From Gracilaria domingensis (taxonomy: Eukaryota; Rhodophyta; Florideophyceae; Gracilariales; Gracilariaceae), in contig VCMS01000347.1 in assembly GCA_022539475.1 (NCBI GenBank), positions 60,689 through 117,011 on the forward strand: a DNA stretch of 56,323 nt, in the 5' to 3' direction. The notes below the pieces were generated by a model that had not been told where the DNA came from, searched no databases, and was given only the letters and a program-made list of their open reading frames with translations. Shown here one piece after another: positions 10,621-18,700 of the stretch; positions within the stretch are counted from its first letter, which is position 1, and each line of letters starts with the position of its first letter. A program made the translations under genes and the position numbers.

Positions 10621-10730
10621 TTAGGTAACTGGCGTCGGAGCCAATTGCTTCGGCAACGGGAACCAAACCACTCGGGTATCTCGTGACTTCCAAATCCTCT
10701 CTTCCCAAAACCACTTGGTAATCCACAGAT

Positions 10731-10748
10731 TTCTAGGTCGGGAGACCA
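10731..10748 (-). other. E1 primer-binding site
   Basis: Plus strand TTCTAGGTCGGGAGACCA ends in CCA like a tRNA 3' end, so the coding strand carries its complement next to the 5' LTR. E2 has the identical 18 bases at 52649-52666 in the same place. Read as a tRNA it would have T-stem CTAGG, acceptor TCGGGAG and discriminator A. The tRNA was not identified. Confidence 0.8.
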
Positions 10749-10753
10749 AAATA

Positions 10754-11325
10754 TGTGGTATAGCCGATCGGTGCGAGCTGCTAGTGGGGAGCCCTGCGTG
10801 GGCTCGACCCGGCGGAGGAGTGAAACACGTGACACCTAATAGGTCGGCAGCACCCACCGTTGCCTATAGTGCACGGTGACCAAGTGGTAAATACGCCTGC
10901 ACTGGTGTGCGGCAGGCACGTATAACCCTCGAGGTCAGCAAAACTATTAGAGGACTACTAGACTTACCAATTGGTGACTGTAGAACCGAACTGGTGTCAA
11001 ATTAGTCTAGTTGGTGCTTGACTTTACCATTTGGTGTGGGAGGTTGGCGTCTCGGGGGTTTAGTACACCCGAGCGCCCCTCCGGCTCTCACGGGCCTAGT
11101 GCCACGTGGGCCACCGGGAGGTGCATTTGTGGTGCACCACCCCGGCCACATATCTACACTACCTAGTAATTATTAATTCTAAATTATCGAGAATAGACTA
11201 ATTAGTCCTGTCCAATCCTGCGCTTGCGCGTCCCACGTGGTACAGTAGACACACGTGCCCGGGAGCTCGTGACCTCACCACTTGGTCTTGTAGAGCCCCC
11301 GTTGATCTGGCCGAGCTATACTACA
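10754..11325 (-). repeat. E1 5' LTR (572 bp)
   Basis: On the plus strand it runs from TGTGG, just after the primer-binding site, to CTACA at 11325, where the interrupted integrase reading frame of E3 begins. Positions 11151-11325 match the partial LTR at the window start. Like the E2 LTR it contains CTTGCGC followed by GTCC and CACGTGG. Four CCANNTGG sites lie inside (10880, 10967, 11027, 11278). Confidence 0.85.
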
Positions 11326-11327
11326 CG

Positions 11328-11837
11328 GTGAAGAAGGCCATCAAGAAGACGGTGATGCGCCCTGGGATAGACTGGGAAGAGGCGTTGCCGAAGGTCGTGT
11401 ATGGCTATCGAAGGCGTCCCCGTGGAGTTGTAGCCTCACCGTTCGAGTTGATGTATGGAGTGAAGCCACGTATGATGGCGAACGATGCCATGGCCCTTCT
11501 TACAGACGCCACGCCTGAACAGCGAACGCTGGAATTGCTGGGCGTTGCAGGGAAGAGAGCCATGCAAGTCGCGCGGGGCTTCGTCCCCAGGGAGGAGAAG
11601 AAGCAAGTAAGGACGTTCAACGTCGGGGACGAGGTGCTTGTGGCGCATGGACAAGCGCTGAACCCGAAGAAGAAGTGGCCGGCATTCGAGTCCTTCTTCT
11701 ATGGTCCGTGTAAGGTGACGAAGGCCCAGCATCCTCGTTACGAACTGGTGTCTTCGCACGGAAGGGTGACGAGAAATGCAGTACACGCCCGTAGGTTGGT
11801 GTTGTACAAGCGTCGCCCCATCCACCTTCGAGCCTAA
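11328..11837 (+). pseudogene. pol: E3 integrase C-terminal fragment (5'-truncated by the E1 insertion)
   Basis: 169 codons to a stop at 11837. The motifs WEEALPKVVYGYR, SPFELMYGVKPR, VGDEVLV and a YGPCKV...YEL stretch are the integrase region after the catalytic core and the GPY/F-like domain of Ty3/gypsy-type elements. No chromodomain follows, unlike E1. The frame has no start of its own: it is broken at the E1 LTR, and the upstream protease, RT and integrase core must lie left of E1. Confidence 0.8.
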
Positions 11838-12081
11838 GTCCTGTGGTTGAACTGGTTTCAGAACAGACGGTAGGTCTTTTAGTCGCTGAGCGGGGGCGCA
11901 CCAGAGGTTGTGTGCCCCGTCGCGCAGTTGAGGAAACATCGCCGTCGAAAGTCAAAGGAAATAAGCGAAGTAAATGGAAGGCGAAGAGCGTGGAGATAAA
12001 CGTTAAAAACAAGGGGAATGTTCTCAAGTTTACGCATTTGGGATGTCTACTTACGTACGCTGCTAAGTCGAGACCTAATCA

Positions 12082-13479
12082 TTAGCCATGATGGCTCTGG
12101 GTGAAGAACACCTCCCGAACCTCAGTCACCTTGGGGTTCCCACCTCCACCGCAAAGGGCCAAGCTCTCCGGGCAAAGGTGCAGAGGCTGTTCTTCGACCC
12201 CATCCAGAATCATGAGACTTGCAGAATACACCCCGACGACATGGTCGACTTCATCCCCCTTCATGAGGCGAACCAGCAAGAACGGGCCGCGGCTGTAGGC
12301 ATGGGCGATAGCGTCGAAAGTTCGCAGTCGAGCACGAGTGCGGCGCAGCCCGAGGCCGATCCCCAAACTCTCGACGAAACGCGTCGCGGAGGAGATATTG
12401 CGGAATGTAACCGGGGACTCGGACAGGCGAGAAAGAGTGTAATTCGCAGCCGAGGTTCCCGCCATACGGTGAATTACGTTCACGAGGGATGTGACGACAC
12501 AATTTCGCCCCCCGTCAGAAGTCATAAAAAGGCGGCGGGAATTGGTCGCGAGAAAAGGGCGGGTTGCGGCGTTGAATGCCCTTGTACCAGGGCCACCGAT
12601 CTCAAGTTTGCACCCAGGAAATAGGCAGGCGATCCGAACGGCACGAGAAGCAATGCCGGAATTGCGCGTGGCGCTACGAAGGCGCCTGTCGGGTAGAGTG
12701 AAGAGATCTGTATCGGTGTTGATGTTACCCACATCAAACTGTTGGCTTCTTTCGGTGCAGTGACGGATGCCAATGACAGGAAGATTGTTTGTCAACGGCT
12801 CCATGTTGAAAGTGCCTCTGTGGATGGGATAGAAATGTTCAAGACCTCCGTTACGACGTGCAGAGCCATACAACCTCCCCTTTTCGAATTCTACGTGCCC
12901 AAACTTTGTACCGTCGCCGAACATGATGCACTCCAACCTCCATTTGGGGACGGCCTGCTGGTTGGGCGCAACATTTCTGCCGTCCATGGCGTCTTCGAAG
13001 GACAGATCCGATTCATTCGCGCTGCCCGAAGAAGAAGAAGAGGTAGATGCCAGGTCAATGACGGCTCCGGTCATTGTAACAGAGGGGTCGTGGAACTTCC
13101 TGCGCCTGCCACGGGAGGTAGGTGGACGATGCACACGGGTCATGACGACTTCGTCGTCAGTACCAGAACGAACCGAGGGGTCCATCATGGCAGAGCTTGA
13201 GAGATCTAGCGCGTCTTCATTAGTACCCGCGACTTCAAGATTCGAAACGTTGGCCGAAGACTGTGCAACCTGTACCGAGGAAGAAACAGCCGGGCCAGAG
13301 CGGTGGGAAGATCTTCGGTTTTGATGAGACGAGGTAGGGCGACCAACAGAGCGTGCGTTGTTCGGCGCAGACGATCTGTGGCCTTTGTTTCGACGGCGAC
13401 GACGACGAAGACGACGGCGCAAATCCTGTTGACTGTCGTTTGCATCGACTCTTGTAGCAAAGTCCTGAGTCCCGTCCAT
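12082..13479 (-). CDS. E3 antisense gene, possible papain-like cysteine protease fold
   Basis: 465 residues from ATG at 13479, tail to tail with the integrase fragment (244-bp gap). The N-terminus is basic (runs of Arg), then Ser/Asn-rich. The middle (about 165-300) is ordered-looking and contains several Cys. The last ~140 residues show GRNCVVTSLVNVIH, then GPFLLVRLMKGDEVDHVVGVY, then MILDGVE. A Cys before a helix, followed by a His-strand and an Asp, is the order of papain-like/C39-like proteases. That reading is inference. It shares no evident sequence with the E1 and E2 antisense proteins but has the same position and orientation. The frame is uninterrupted. Confidence 0.7.
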   Translation of the reverse strand: MDGTQDFATRVDANDSQQDLRRRLRRRRRRNKGHRSSAPNNARSVGRPTSSHQNRRSSHRSGPAVSSSVQVAQSSANVSNLEVAGTNEDALDLSSSAMMDPSVRSGTDDEVVMTRVHRPPTSRGRRRKFHDPSVTMTGAVIDLASTSSSSSGSANESDLSFEDAMDGRNVAPNQQAVPKWRLECIMFGDGTKFGHVEFEKGRLYGSARRNGGLEHFYPIHRGTFNMEPLTNNLPVIGIRHCTERSQQFDVGNINTDTDLFTLPDRRLRSATRNSGIASRAVRIACLFPGCKLEIGGPGTRAFNAATRPFLATNSRRLFMTSDGGRNCVVTSLVNVIHRMAGTSAANYTLSRLSESPVTFRNISSATRFVESLGIGLGLRRTRARLRTFDAIAHAYSRGPFLLVRLMKGDEVDHVVGVYSASLMILDGVEEQPLHLCPESLALCGGGGNPKVTEVREVFFTQSHHG

Positions 13480-13826
13480 TGTCGGGTCCGTACAACTTCA
13501 ACCACCAAGGCCTAACAACGAAAAGATAGGGCTCAACGCTTCGTTGCTCAACCTCTGGCCGCGGTGACGAAGGCTAGACAATGACGCGAATCTCCAGAGA
13601 TATCCCTTGATCTGGCCAGAGGGAACGTGGAAGCGGAACCCACAACAGAGCGATGCAGACTTTGTGGTTGGAGAAATACAAGCCACCAAAAGGAAGGAGA
13701 ACGCAGCACAACCGCGCAGAAGGCGAGCAAGGCCACCGGAGGGACGCGGCGACACGAAAAACGCGGCGAAGCAAGAGGCGCGGCACAGCGGCGAGAGCGG
13801 GTGCGTGCTAGGACGGGGTGATGGTG

Positions 13827-13857
13827 ATGGAACGGGGAAGAAAGGGGGGAAGAAAGC
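13827..13857 (+). other. Purine-rich tract, candidate E3 polypurine tract
   Basis: An almost pure A/G run that includes six consecutive G, followed by TGA. Its place between the antisense gene and the hairpin-rich terminal region fits a polypurine tract, but the LTR start cannot be confirmed from one copy. Confidence 0.35.
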
Positions 13858-13906
13858 TGAAGGCAGAGCAAATAATCAAAGAGGTTGAACAGCGCACTGT
13901 TGCGTG

Positions 13907-14093
13907 CGCTGCTGCGCTGGCTTTTTTCGGGTTGCCAGCGCAGCAGCGTGACTGTTACAAATTTAAATTTTATTGGCCCGTGCCACGGTGGCACGGGCTG
14001 AGTGGGGGCGTGTCAGCCACGTGTAGTGCGCGCGGCACCACACGTGGCTGGGGAGCTCACTTAAGCCGCCGCCGTCGTTTCGGAGCGACGGCG
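13907..14093. repeat. Cluster of four stem-loops in the E3 terminal region
   Basis: (a) 13907-13921 pairs with 13934-13948 (15-bp arms, 12-nt loop). (b) 13977-13997 is a perfect CCCGTGCCAC/GTGGCACGGG hairpin with a 1-nt loop. (c) 14016-14048 pairs GCCACGTGT with ACACGTGGC and partly further inward. (d) CGCCGTCG 14070-14077 pairs with CGACGGCG 14086-14093. An AT-rich TTTAAATTTTATT lies between (a) and (b). Terminator, packaging or regulatory roles are possible. Confidence 0.7.
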
Positions 14094-14399
14094 ACTGGAA
14101 GAAGACAACAGAAAAGCAAGAAGAAAAAAAGGGTAGCTGGCCCTAGTTTGTTGTGCAGCTTTCACGGATGTGGGCGTCCGTCCAGAAGGTCATAACCTCT
14201 AGCGTAACTAAACGCTTGGCAAGAAAACTCCCTTCACACAAATCTCTCGCACAATACCTTCATATCTCTCGGACACAATAATATCAAAGTGAGAGAGCCT
14301 TCACATCCAGCTTGAAGAAAAAATCGTATCAAAGCTACCAGACGCGCAAGGTTCAATCCAACTTCCCTACCTTCCTTCTCTTCTCCATCTACACAGAAA

Positions 14400-15294
14400 A
14401 GCATTGATTGGTTTTGTTGAGTACAGTATCAAGTTTAAGTTGGGTACTGCTGGGTATCGGACACTCACATCAACCGTTGATACCGTTATTCACACTCACG
14501 TTGTGGACATGATGAGGTTAAGATTTGTTTTTACTTTAGACCATGTTTGGAACGGTTATCCTTCTTATACTTCGGGTTTGGGAAAAGGTGTCCCACAATG
14601 CATTGCTGAGGAAGGCATCGTCTAGGAATTACAGTACCGTCGAAATACGATTCGTCCTCTTAGCTGCACACAAGTTCGACTAGGTTATTGAATCTGCATC
14701 AAAGATTCGTGAGCGCACAATCGGCGTGCGGTGCAGGCTGGGCGGTGCTTTTGTAGCATTTTCATCAGGGCAGTCCCGGACGAGAGCTAAGAGGGCTATA
14801 AGGATACCATTGGAGGAGGAAAGTAGCGGAGGTTCTCCGCTCTATGTACATGAGCACTAAATCTGTTGCGCGCGTATTCTAACCGGCGCATCGCTCTCTT
14901 CGATGTCGCGCTGATCTGCTCTCTCTGCTGCGAGCAAGGTACAGAAACTTGGGTTTTCGCAGGGTCGTCTGTGACCCCGAGTGTGACCCCGAGATGTGAC
15001 CTCTCTCTCTTCCTTGCAGACCATTACATCCCCCTGACCACCTAGACCAAAGTCTTCCCGGCGGCCGCGCAGCGCGTCCTCTGCAAGTGCGTTGTTCACA
15101 CGCATGGGAAGAAGCGGTGTCCACATCCGCGCAACACGCGCAAATACGCAGAACAATGACAGTAGAGCAGGCAGGTATATACCTGTATCGGAGGGTATGT
15201 GTCTGCCGAAACGGTTTGACTCTCGCTTGTAGCGCAGAGCCGTTTCAATACGGCATATTTGACTTAAATCACTCAAAACTGTGCGCGCAATGAA
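14400..15294. other. Intergenic stretch, no supported gene
   Basis: Between the E3 remnant and the DUF760 gene there are only short frames, for example 14404-14625, without recognisable content. The right part is presumably the 3' UTR of the DUF760 gene. Confidence 0.4.
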
Positions 15295-16578
15295 TCAGTT
15301 GTCGGCATCACTCAAGGCGGACTCGGCATACGCCTCGGTGTTCTCAAAAATCTTGGTCATCTCCATGCGCTTCTCAATATTGCGCAAGTTGTAGCCAACT
15401 AGCAGGCACCAAAACGTAAGCTGTGCCATATAATCCCTGGTGGTCGAGTAGGTGGTCTGCACCTTTGAAACGTTGAGCTCACCCAGTACGCTCTTGACCA
15501 GGCTCTTGAACGCCTCCACAACATCCTCACTCAGGTGGGCCTGTAACTCGGTCAACTTTTGCGGGGTGAGCGTTCTCACAAAGGCCATCAACTTGTTGCG
15601 ATTAGCGCCGTTCAACTGCGCAGCTGTGAGGCGTTCTCGCAGCAGCTCGTTTTCGGCTTCCAGTTTGGCAACGTACTCGGACGCCGTGAGCTCTTGCTTG
15701 GCTTCGCGCTCAACGTCCCACCATCGCACCACACCGCTGACTCTGCTGGTATCGAACTTTGCCCGTCGCGGCACACTGTGCATGTACGAAGGCTCAGCGG
15801 CAAACAAATCGCGCACGGCCGAAGTGTCGTGACGTCTCCGATCGTGTTGCGAGCGCGAGGAGTTCATATTCTCGTTGAGTAGCATGCGGAATTCGGCGTT
15901 GCGCAGGGCATAGCCCGTGGACAAGGAACTATGCATAAGACGCGACATGCCACTGCGATCGGTGGTTATGATAACATCGTACACGTCCGACGGCATATTG
16001 CCCAACACGCCGACGACAACGTCGCGAAAGGTGGCGGCCGCGCCCTCCGACGCAAGCTGGCGCAGACGATCGAGGTCGTGCGGGCCGGCGGTATTCCTCC
16101 GAACGGCGACAAACAACGGATTACGGTCATCACGATCGGCGTGGTGCGGCGGCTGCGCGCCATGCGGCGGCGGCTGCTCATCATCCGACTGCAAGCGCGC
16201 AAAGTCGGCGCGGTCGACGGAGCGCTGCGCGCGGCCCCACGGCTCGCCCGTGGCGTCGAACAAGTCGTAGTCGGGGCCGGCGTCGTCGTGCGGCGCGCCG
16301 CCGGCGTCGTTGTCGTCGCTGTCGTCATGCTCTCCCTGCGGCTCGTCGTCGCCAAACGCGTCGCTCCAAATGAAGACGGCGCGCGCGGGCACGCGACGCG
16401 GGCGGCGGCGCGGCGGCGCAGCGGGCAGGCGCGCGCGGCGCGGCGCCAGCGCGGCGGCGGCGCGCTGCGACGGCGGCGCGGCCAGCCCGCGCCACGCGGA
16501 CGCGGGCGCCGCGAACGCGGCGCGCGGCGCGCAGCGCGGCGACGGCGCGGGCGACGGGGGCGGCGGCGGCGACGGCAT
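15295..16578 (-). CDS. DUF760-family plastid-type protein (two DUF760 repeats)
   Basis: 427 residues from ATG at 16578. This start is chosen because it gives a Pro/Ala/Arg-rich leader with AAF near the N-terminus, a plausible plastid transit peptide; the frame is open further upstream with Met at 16752. An acidic linker precedes the first repeat (about 150-240), which contains VLGNMPSDVYDVIITTDR, then MSRLMHSSLSTGYALRNAEFRM. The second repeat (about 320-410) contains LTPQKLTELQAHLSEDVVEAF, then STTRDYMAQLTFWCLLVGYNLR. This paired organisation matches the DUF760 family of cyanobacteria and plastids, whose biochemical role is not established. A coiled-coil-like segment (ELTASEYVAKLEAENELLRE) lies between the repeats. 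It is the best evidence that the host has a plastid. Confidence 0.85.
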   Translation of the reverse strand: MPSPPPPPSPAPSPRCAPRAAFAAPASAWRGLAAPPSQRAAAALAPRRARLPAAPPRRRPRRVPARAVFIWSDAFGDDEPQGEHDDSDDNDAGGAPHDDAGPDYDLFDATGEPWGRAQRSVDRADFARLQSDDEQPPPHGAQPPHHADRDDRNPLFVAVRRNTAGPHDLDRLRQLASEGAAATFRDVVVGVLGNMPSDVYDVIITTDRSGMSRLMHSSLSTGYALRNAEFRMLLNENMNSSRSQHDRRRHDTSAVRDLFAAEPSYMHSVPRRAKFDTSRVSGVVRWWDVEREAKQELTASEYVAKLEAENELLRERLTAAQLNGANRNKLMAFVRTLTPQKLTELQAHLSEDVVEAFKSLVKSVLGELNVSKVQTTYSTTRDYMAQLTFWCLLVGYNLRNIEKRMEMTKIFENTEAYAESALSDADN

Positions 16579-17993
16579 GGTGCGGCGGGCGGGTGCGGCG
16601 GGGAGAGGGCGGCGTGGCAAGCGGCGCGGCGCGCGCGGGCGCGCCAAGAAGACGGCGCGGCGGCGCGGCGCGCGCAAAAATCTGCGGCCGCCGCGGCGCG
16701 CTGTGCGCACGTCGGCCGCGCGCAGATCGCCGCGATTCGTTGTGTTTTCCATGCTGTTTTCGCCCAAAAGTGCCGAAAAGGTGCGCCGCGTGGCCACGGC
16801 GCCACGGCGCCAGCGCGCGTGCCGTGGCCACGTCGCGCCGCGGGCCGGCGCGCACATGCGCGCGCCGTGCCATCGACCGCGGCCGATGCCGTTAGCTCAC
16901 GTGACACGCGCGGGAAACGCTGCACGTTGGCGCGCGGGTCATGCGTGGCACGTATGCTCTGCTGATGTCACCAATTCGTGCGCGCGGCCTCGCGACGCAC
17001 TTGCGACCTTCATACAAACAGCATCTGCATGCCTCGTTGCCCCGCTCCAAGTGCGTCCTCACTTGTCCGTCTTCTTGCCGTGCTCTTCGCTCGATCGTCG
17101 CGCGATCATTGCGCAATGCAAAAGCCGCCGCCGCCCCTTCCAGTTTTGTGATCTTGAGCGTCCGCGTTCCTCAAACGGCTGTGACGTGCTTGAGGTGGCT
17201 GCAACGTAGCATCAATCAAGTTCTCTTTCGTCGAAACAGGGCGTTGCTCACCTGTAATCACAAACGCCTCACACGTGCTCAGACCATTGCGCAATGCGTA
17301 CACACTATGAGGCGCTTCCAGATGCCTCCGCGAACCTCAGTTCTCTACGCGCACCTCGCCAGCAGTGGTCATCGCAATACGTTCCGAACCTGGTCAGCGA
17401 ATCTCTTGTCTTATGCTCGACGCATTTCAAATTTTCATGCCAAACCTTCTCCTCTCTCCCTTCACTTATGGAAACGGTGTAGCGAACTACGCTCCTCTAC
17501 ACGTGCTTTTGCTCAACACCTCCTATCCACCGCCCCTCTGGAGCTTTATTCCAGTGCCAAAAATAAGAGACACTGCGGTAGCCTCTTCCTTCAAACATGT
17601 CCTCGTCACCTCTCGCGTTTACAAGTGCAATGACCTCCCGCATCAATAGAAACCTTCAACATGTGCTCAGAGTTGTCACAAGTCATGGTGCGATCAAGCT
17701 CGTCTCGACCGCGTTTCCGTACCCGGACCAGTTTCTAATCGATTCAAAACTGTCTTGTCAATAATCATGCCTCAGGTTTTTACTAGAGCAGAAAAAATGC
17801 GAAACATACAGCACATATCGAACGCAGAAACTCTCCCGAACAACATTATTGGCTATCTTGGTTTAAACTGCTCACATCTCACCCTGACTTTTGATGCAGG
17901 AGCAAGGAGGTGCAGGAGGAAACGAAGCAACCCACAAGTGCACTCCGCTATCGCGTTATCGTTTCCAAAAACGTCATCGGTGCAGGCGCCCAC
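16579..17993. other. Intergenic: DUF760 promoter side and bZIP 3' side
   Basis: No supported gene. 16580-16900 is extremely GC-rich. The 12-bp perfect palindrome CATTGCGCAATG occurs twice, at 17107-17118 and 17285-17296. Other frames here look like shadows of base composition. Confidence 0.45.
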
Positions 17994-18551
17994 TCAAAAC
18001 GGATCACCGTAGAAGCCTGGGCTGGTGGTCGGAGACGGCGGCGCGTTGCGCCGCCCTGACCGCGAGCCACTGTCGCGCTCCTCCTCCTCCATGATCGCGG
18101 ACGTAAGGTTGTCCACCTGCTGCTCCAAGTGCTGAATTCGCGCATCATTCTCCGACATTCGCCTCCTCATGTCCTCCTCCTCTGCGCGCTTTCGCTCGCG
18201 ACTCCGCCTCGCGCTCTCGTTGTTCTGCTTTCGGCGAATGGCGGTGCGCAGCTCTGGCGGCGCGTTTCGCACACTGTTCGGCAGCTGGGCCGTGGCGGTG
18301 GACGACGAGGCGGATGCTCCGAGGTTGATGTGCGCGGACGGGCCGGAGCAGTTGGAGGAGGAGGAGGAGGACTTGGATTGGCGGTGCGTGCGACCGGAGG
18401 AGGAGGGACGGGAGGAGGGACGGGAGGAGGGAGACGACGAGGTCGAGGACTTGGGCGAGCGCTTCTTGACACCCTTTTCAACGTGCGACGGCATTTCTGT
18501 GGGTTTGGATGGATCGGGCGGATTGTTTCGGTTGCCTGAAGACGAAGACAT
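17994..18551 (-). CDS. bZIP transcription factor
   Basis: 185 residues from ATG at 18551. The N-terminal half is Ser/Pro-rich and basic. The basic region RRKQNNESARRSRERKR (about residues 106-122) carries the bZIP DNA-contact signature NxxSAxxSR and is followed by a short amphipathic zipper (DARIQHLEQQVDNLTSAI, about 135-152). The zipper has only about three heptads and is less regular in Leu than usual. A Ser/Pro tail follows. It is expected to bind DNA as a dimer in the nucleus. A TATA-like box lies about 140 bp upstream. Confidence 0.88.
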   Translation of the reverse strand: MSSSSGNRNNPPDPSKPTEMPSHVEKGVKKRSPKSSTSSSPSSRPSSRPSSSGRTHRQSKSSSSSSNCSGPSAHINLGASASSSTATAQLPNSVRNAPPELRTAIRRKQNNESARRSRERKRAEEEDMRRRMSENDARIQHLEQQVDNLTSAIMEEEERDSGSRSGRRNAPPSPTTSPGFYGDPF

Positions 18552-18690
18552 GACGAAGAAGGTCTGAATGTCAGAGGGCGGAGTTTTGTGAGGGGCGGGG
18601 AAAGGTAAGGCGGAGGGGGGGAGGTGAGGGGGGAATTGGGCTACTTCAAACTTACTGTTGAGAGGTACGGCGCGCGCGGGTTGGGAGCGT

Positions 18691-18700
18691 TTATATAAAG
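18691..18700 (-). promoter_or_regulatory. TATA-like box of the bZIP gene
   Basis: The minus strand reads CTTTATATAA about 140 bp before the bZIP ATG, in otherwise GC-rich sequence. Confidence 0.45.

Larger units (their letters stand above)
574..11285. repeat. Dispersed CCANNTGG palindrome, at least 38 copies across E1
   Basis: Exact copies start at 574, 666, 927, 1101, 1317, 1410, 2569, 2794, 3475, 3718, 4081, 4147, 4286, 5022, 5087, 5819, 6395, 6685, 7272, 7356, 7415, 7724, 7955, 8174, 8305, 8574, 8865, 9896, 9956, 10103, 10359, 10425, 10565, 10711, 10880, 10967, 11027 and 11278. Most have A before and T after (ACCANNTGGT). Nineteen are CCACTTGG or its complement CCAAGTGG. They lie in the LTR, leader, gag, pol and antisense gene and in different codon phases, so protein sequence does not explain them. 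Random expectation is about 2.8 for CCANNTGG and 0.3 for the CCACTTGG pair. Confidence 0.9.
1..11325 (-). mobile_element. E1: chromovirus-like Ty3/gypsy LTR retrotransposon with extra antisense gene
   Basis: Reading leftward, the element has a 5' LTR (11325-10754), a primer-binding site (10748-10731), gag, pol (protease, RT, RNase H, integrase, chromodomain), an oppositely oriented gene (1177-3900), a polypurine tract (200-189) and a 3' LTR (188-1) cut by the window edge. The order protease-RT-RNase H-integrase defines Ty3/gypsy and the C-terminal chromodomain defines chromoviruses. Gag and pol are open throughout, so the element may be young, although its LTRs differ by several indels. It sits inside the integrase gene of another element (E3); the expected 5-bp target duplication would be CGGTG (11326-11330), whose partner lies outside the window. 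Confidence 0.93.
11326..14400 (+). mobile_element. E3: 3' portion of an older LTR retrotransposon, interrupted by E1
   Basis: The E1 LTR ends at 11325 and a plus-strand integrase C-terminal frame starts at once, so E1 landed in pol of this element; its 5' part lies left of the window. After the integrase comes an antisense gene (13479-12082), a purine-rich tract (13827-13857, candidate polypurine tract) and a hairpin-rich stretch that is probably the 3' LTR. The right boundary is uncertain, because no second LTR copy is visible to fix it. Confidence 0.7.

Noticed and set aside
16579..16857. Longer N-terminus for the DUF760 protein
   Set aside because: It would bury the transit-like leader behind ~90 Arg-rich residues; the start at 16578 is more plausible, though Met at 16752 cannot be excluded.
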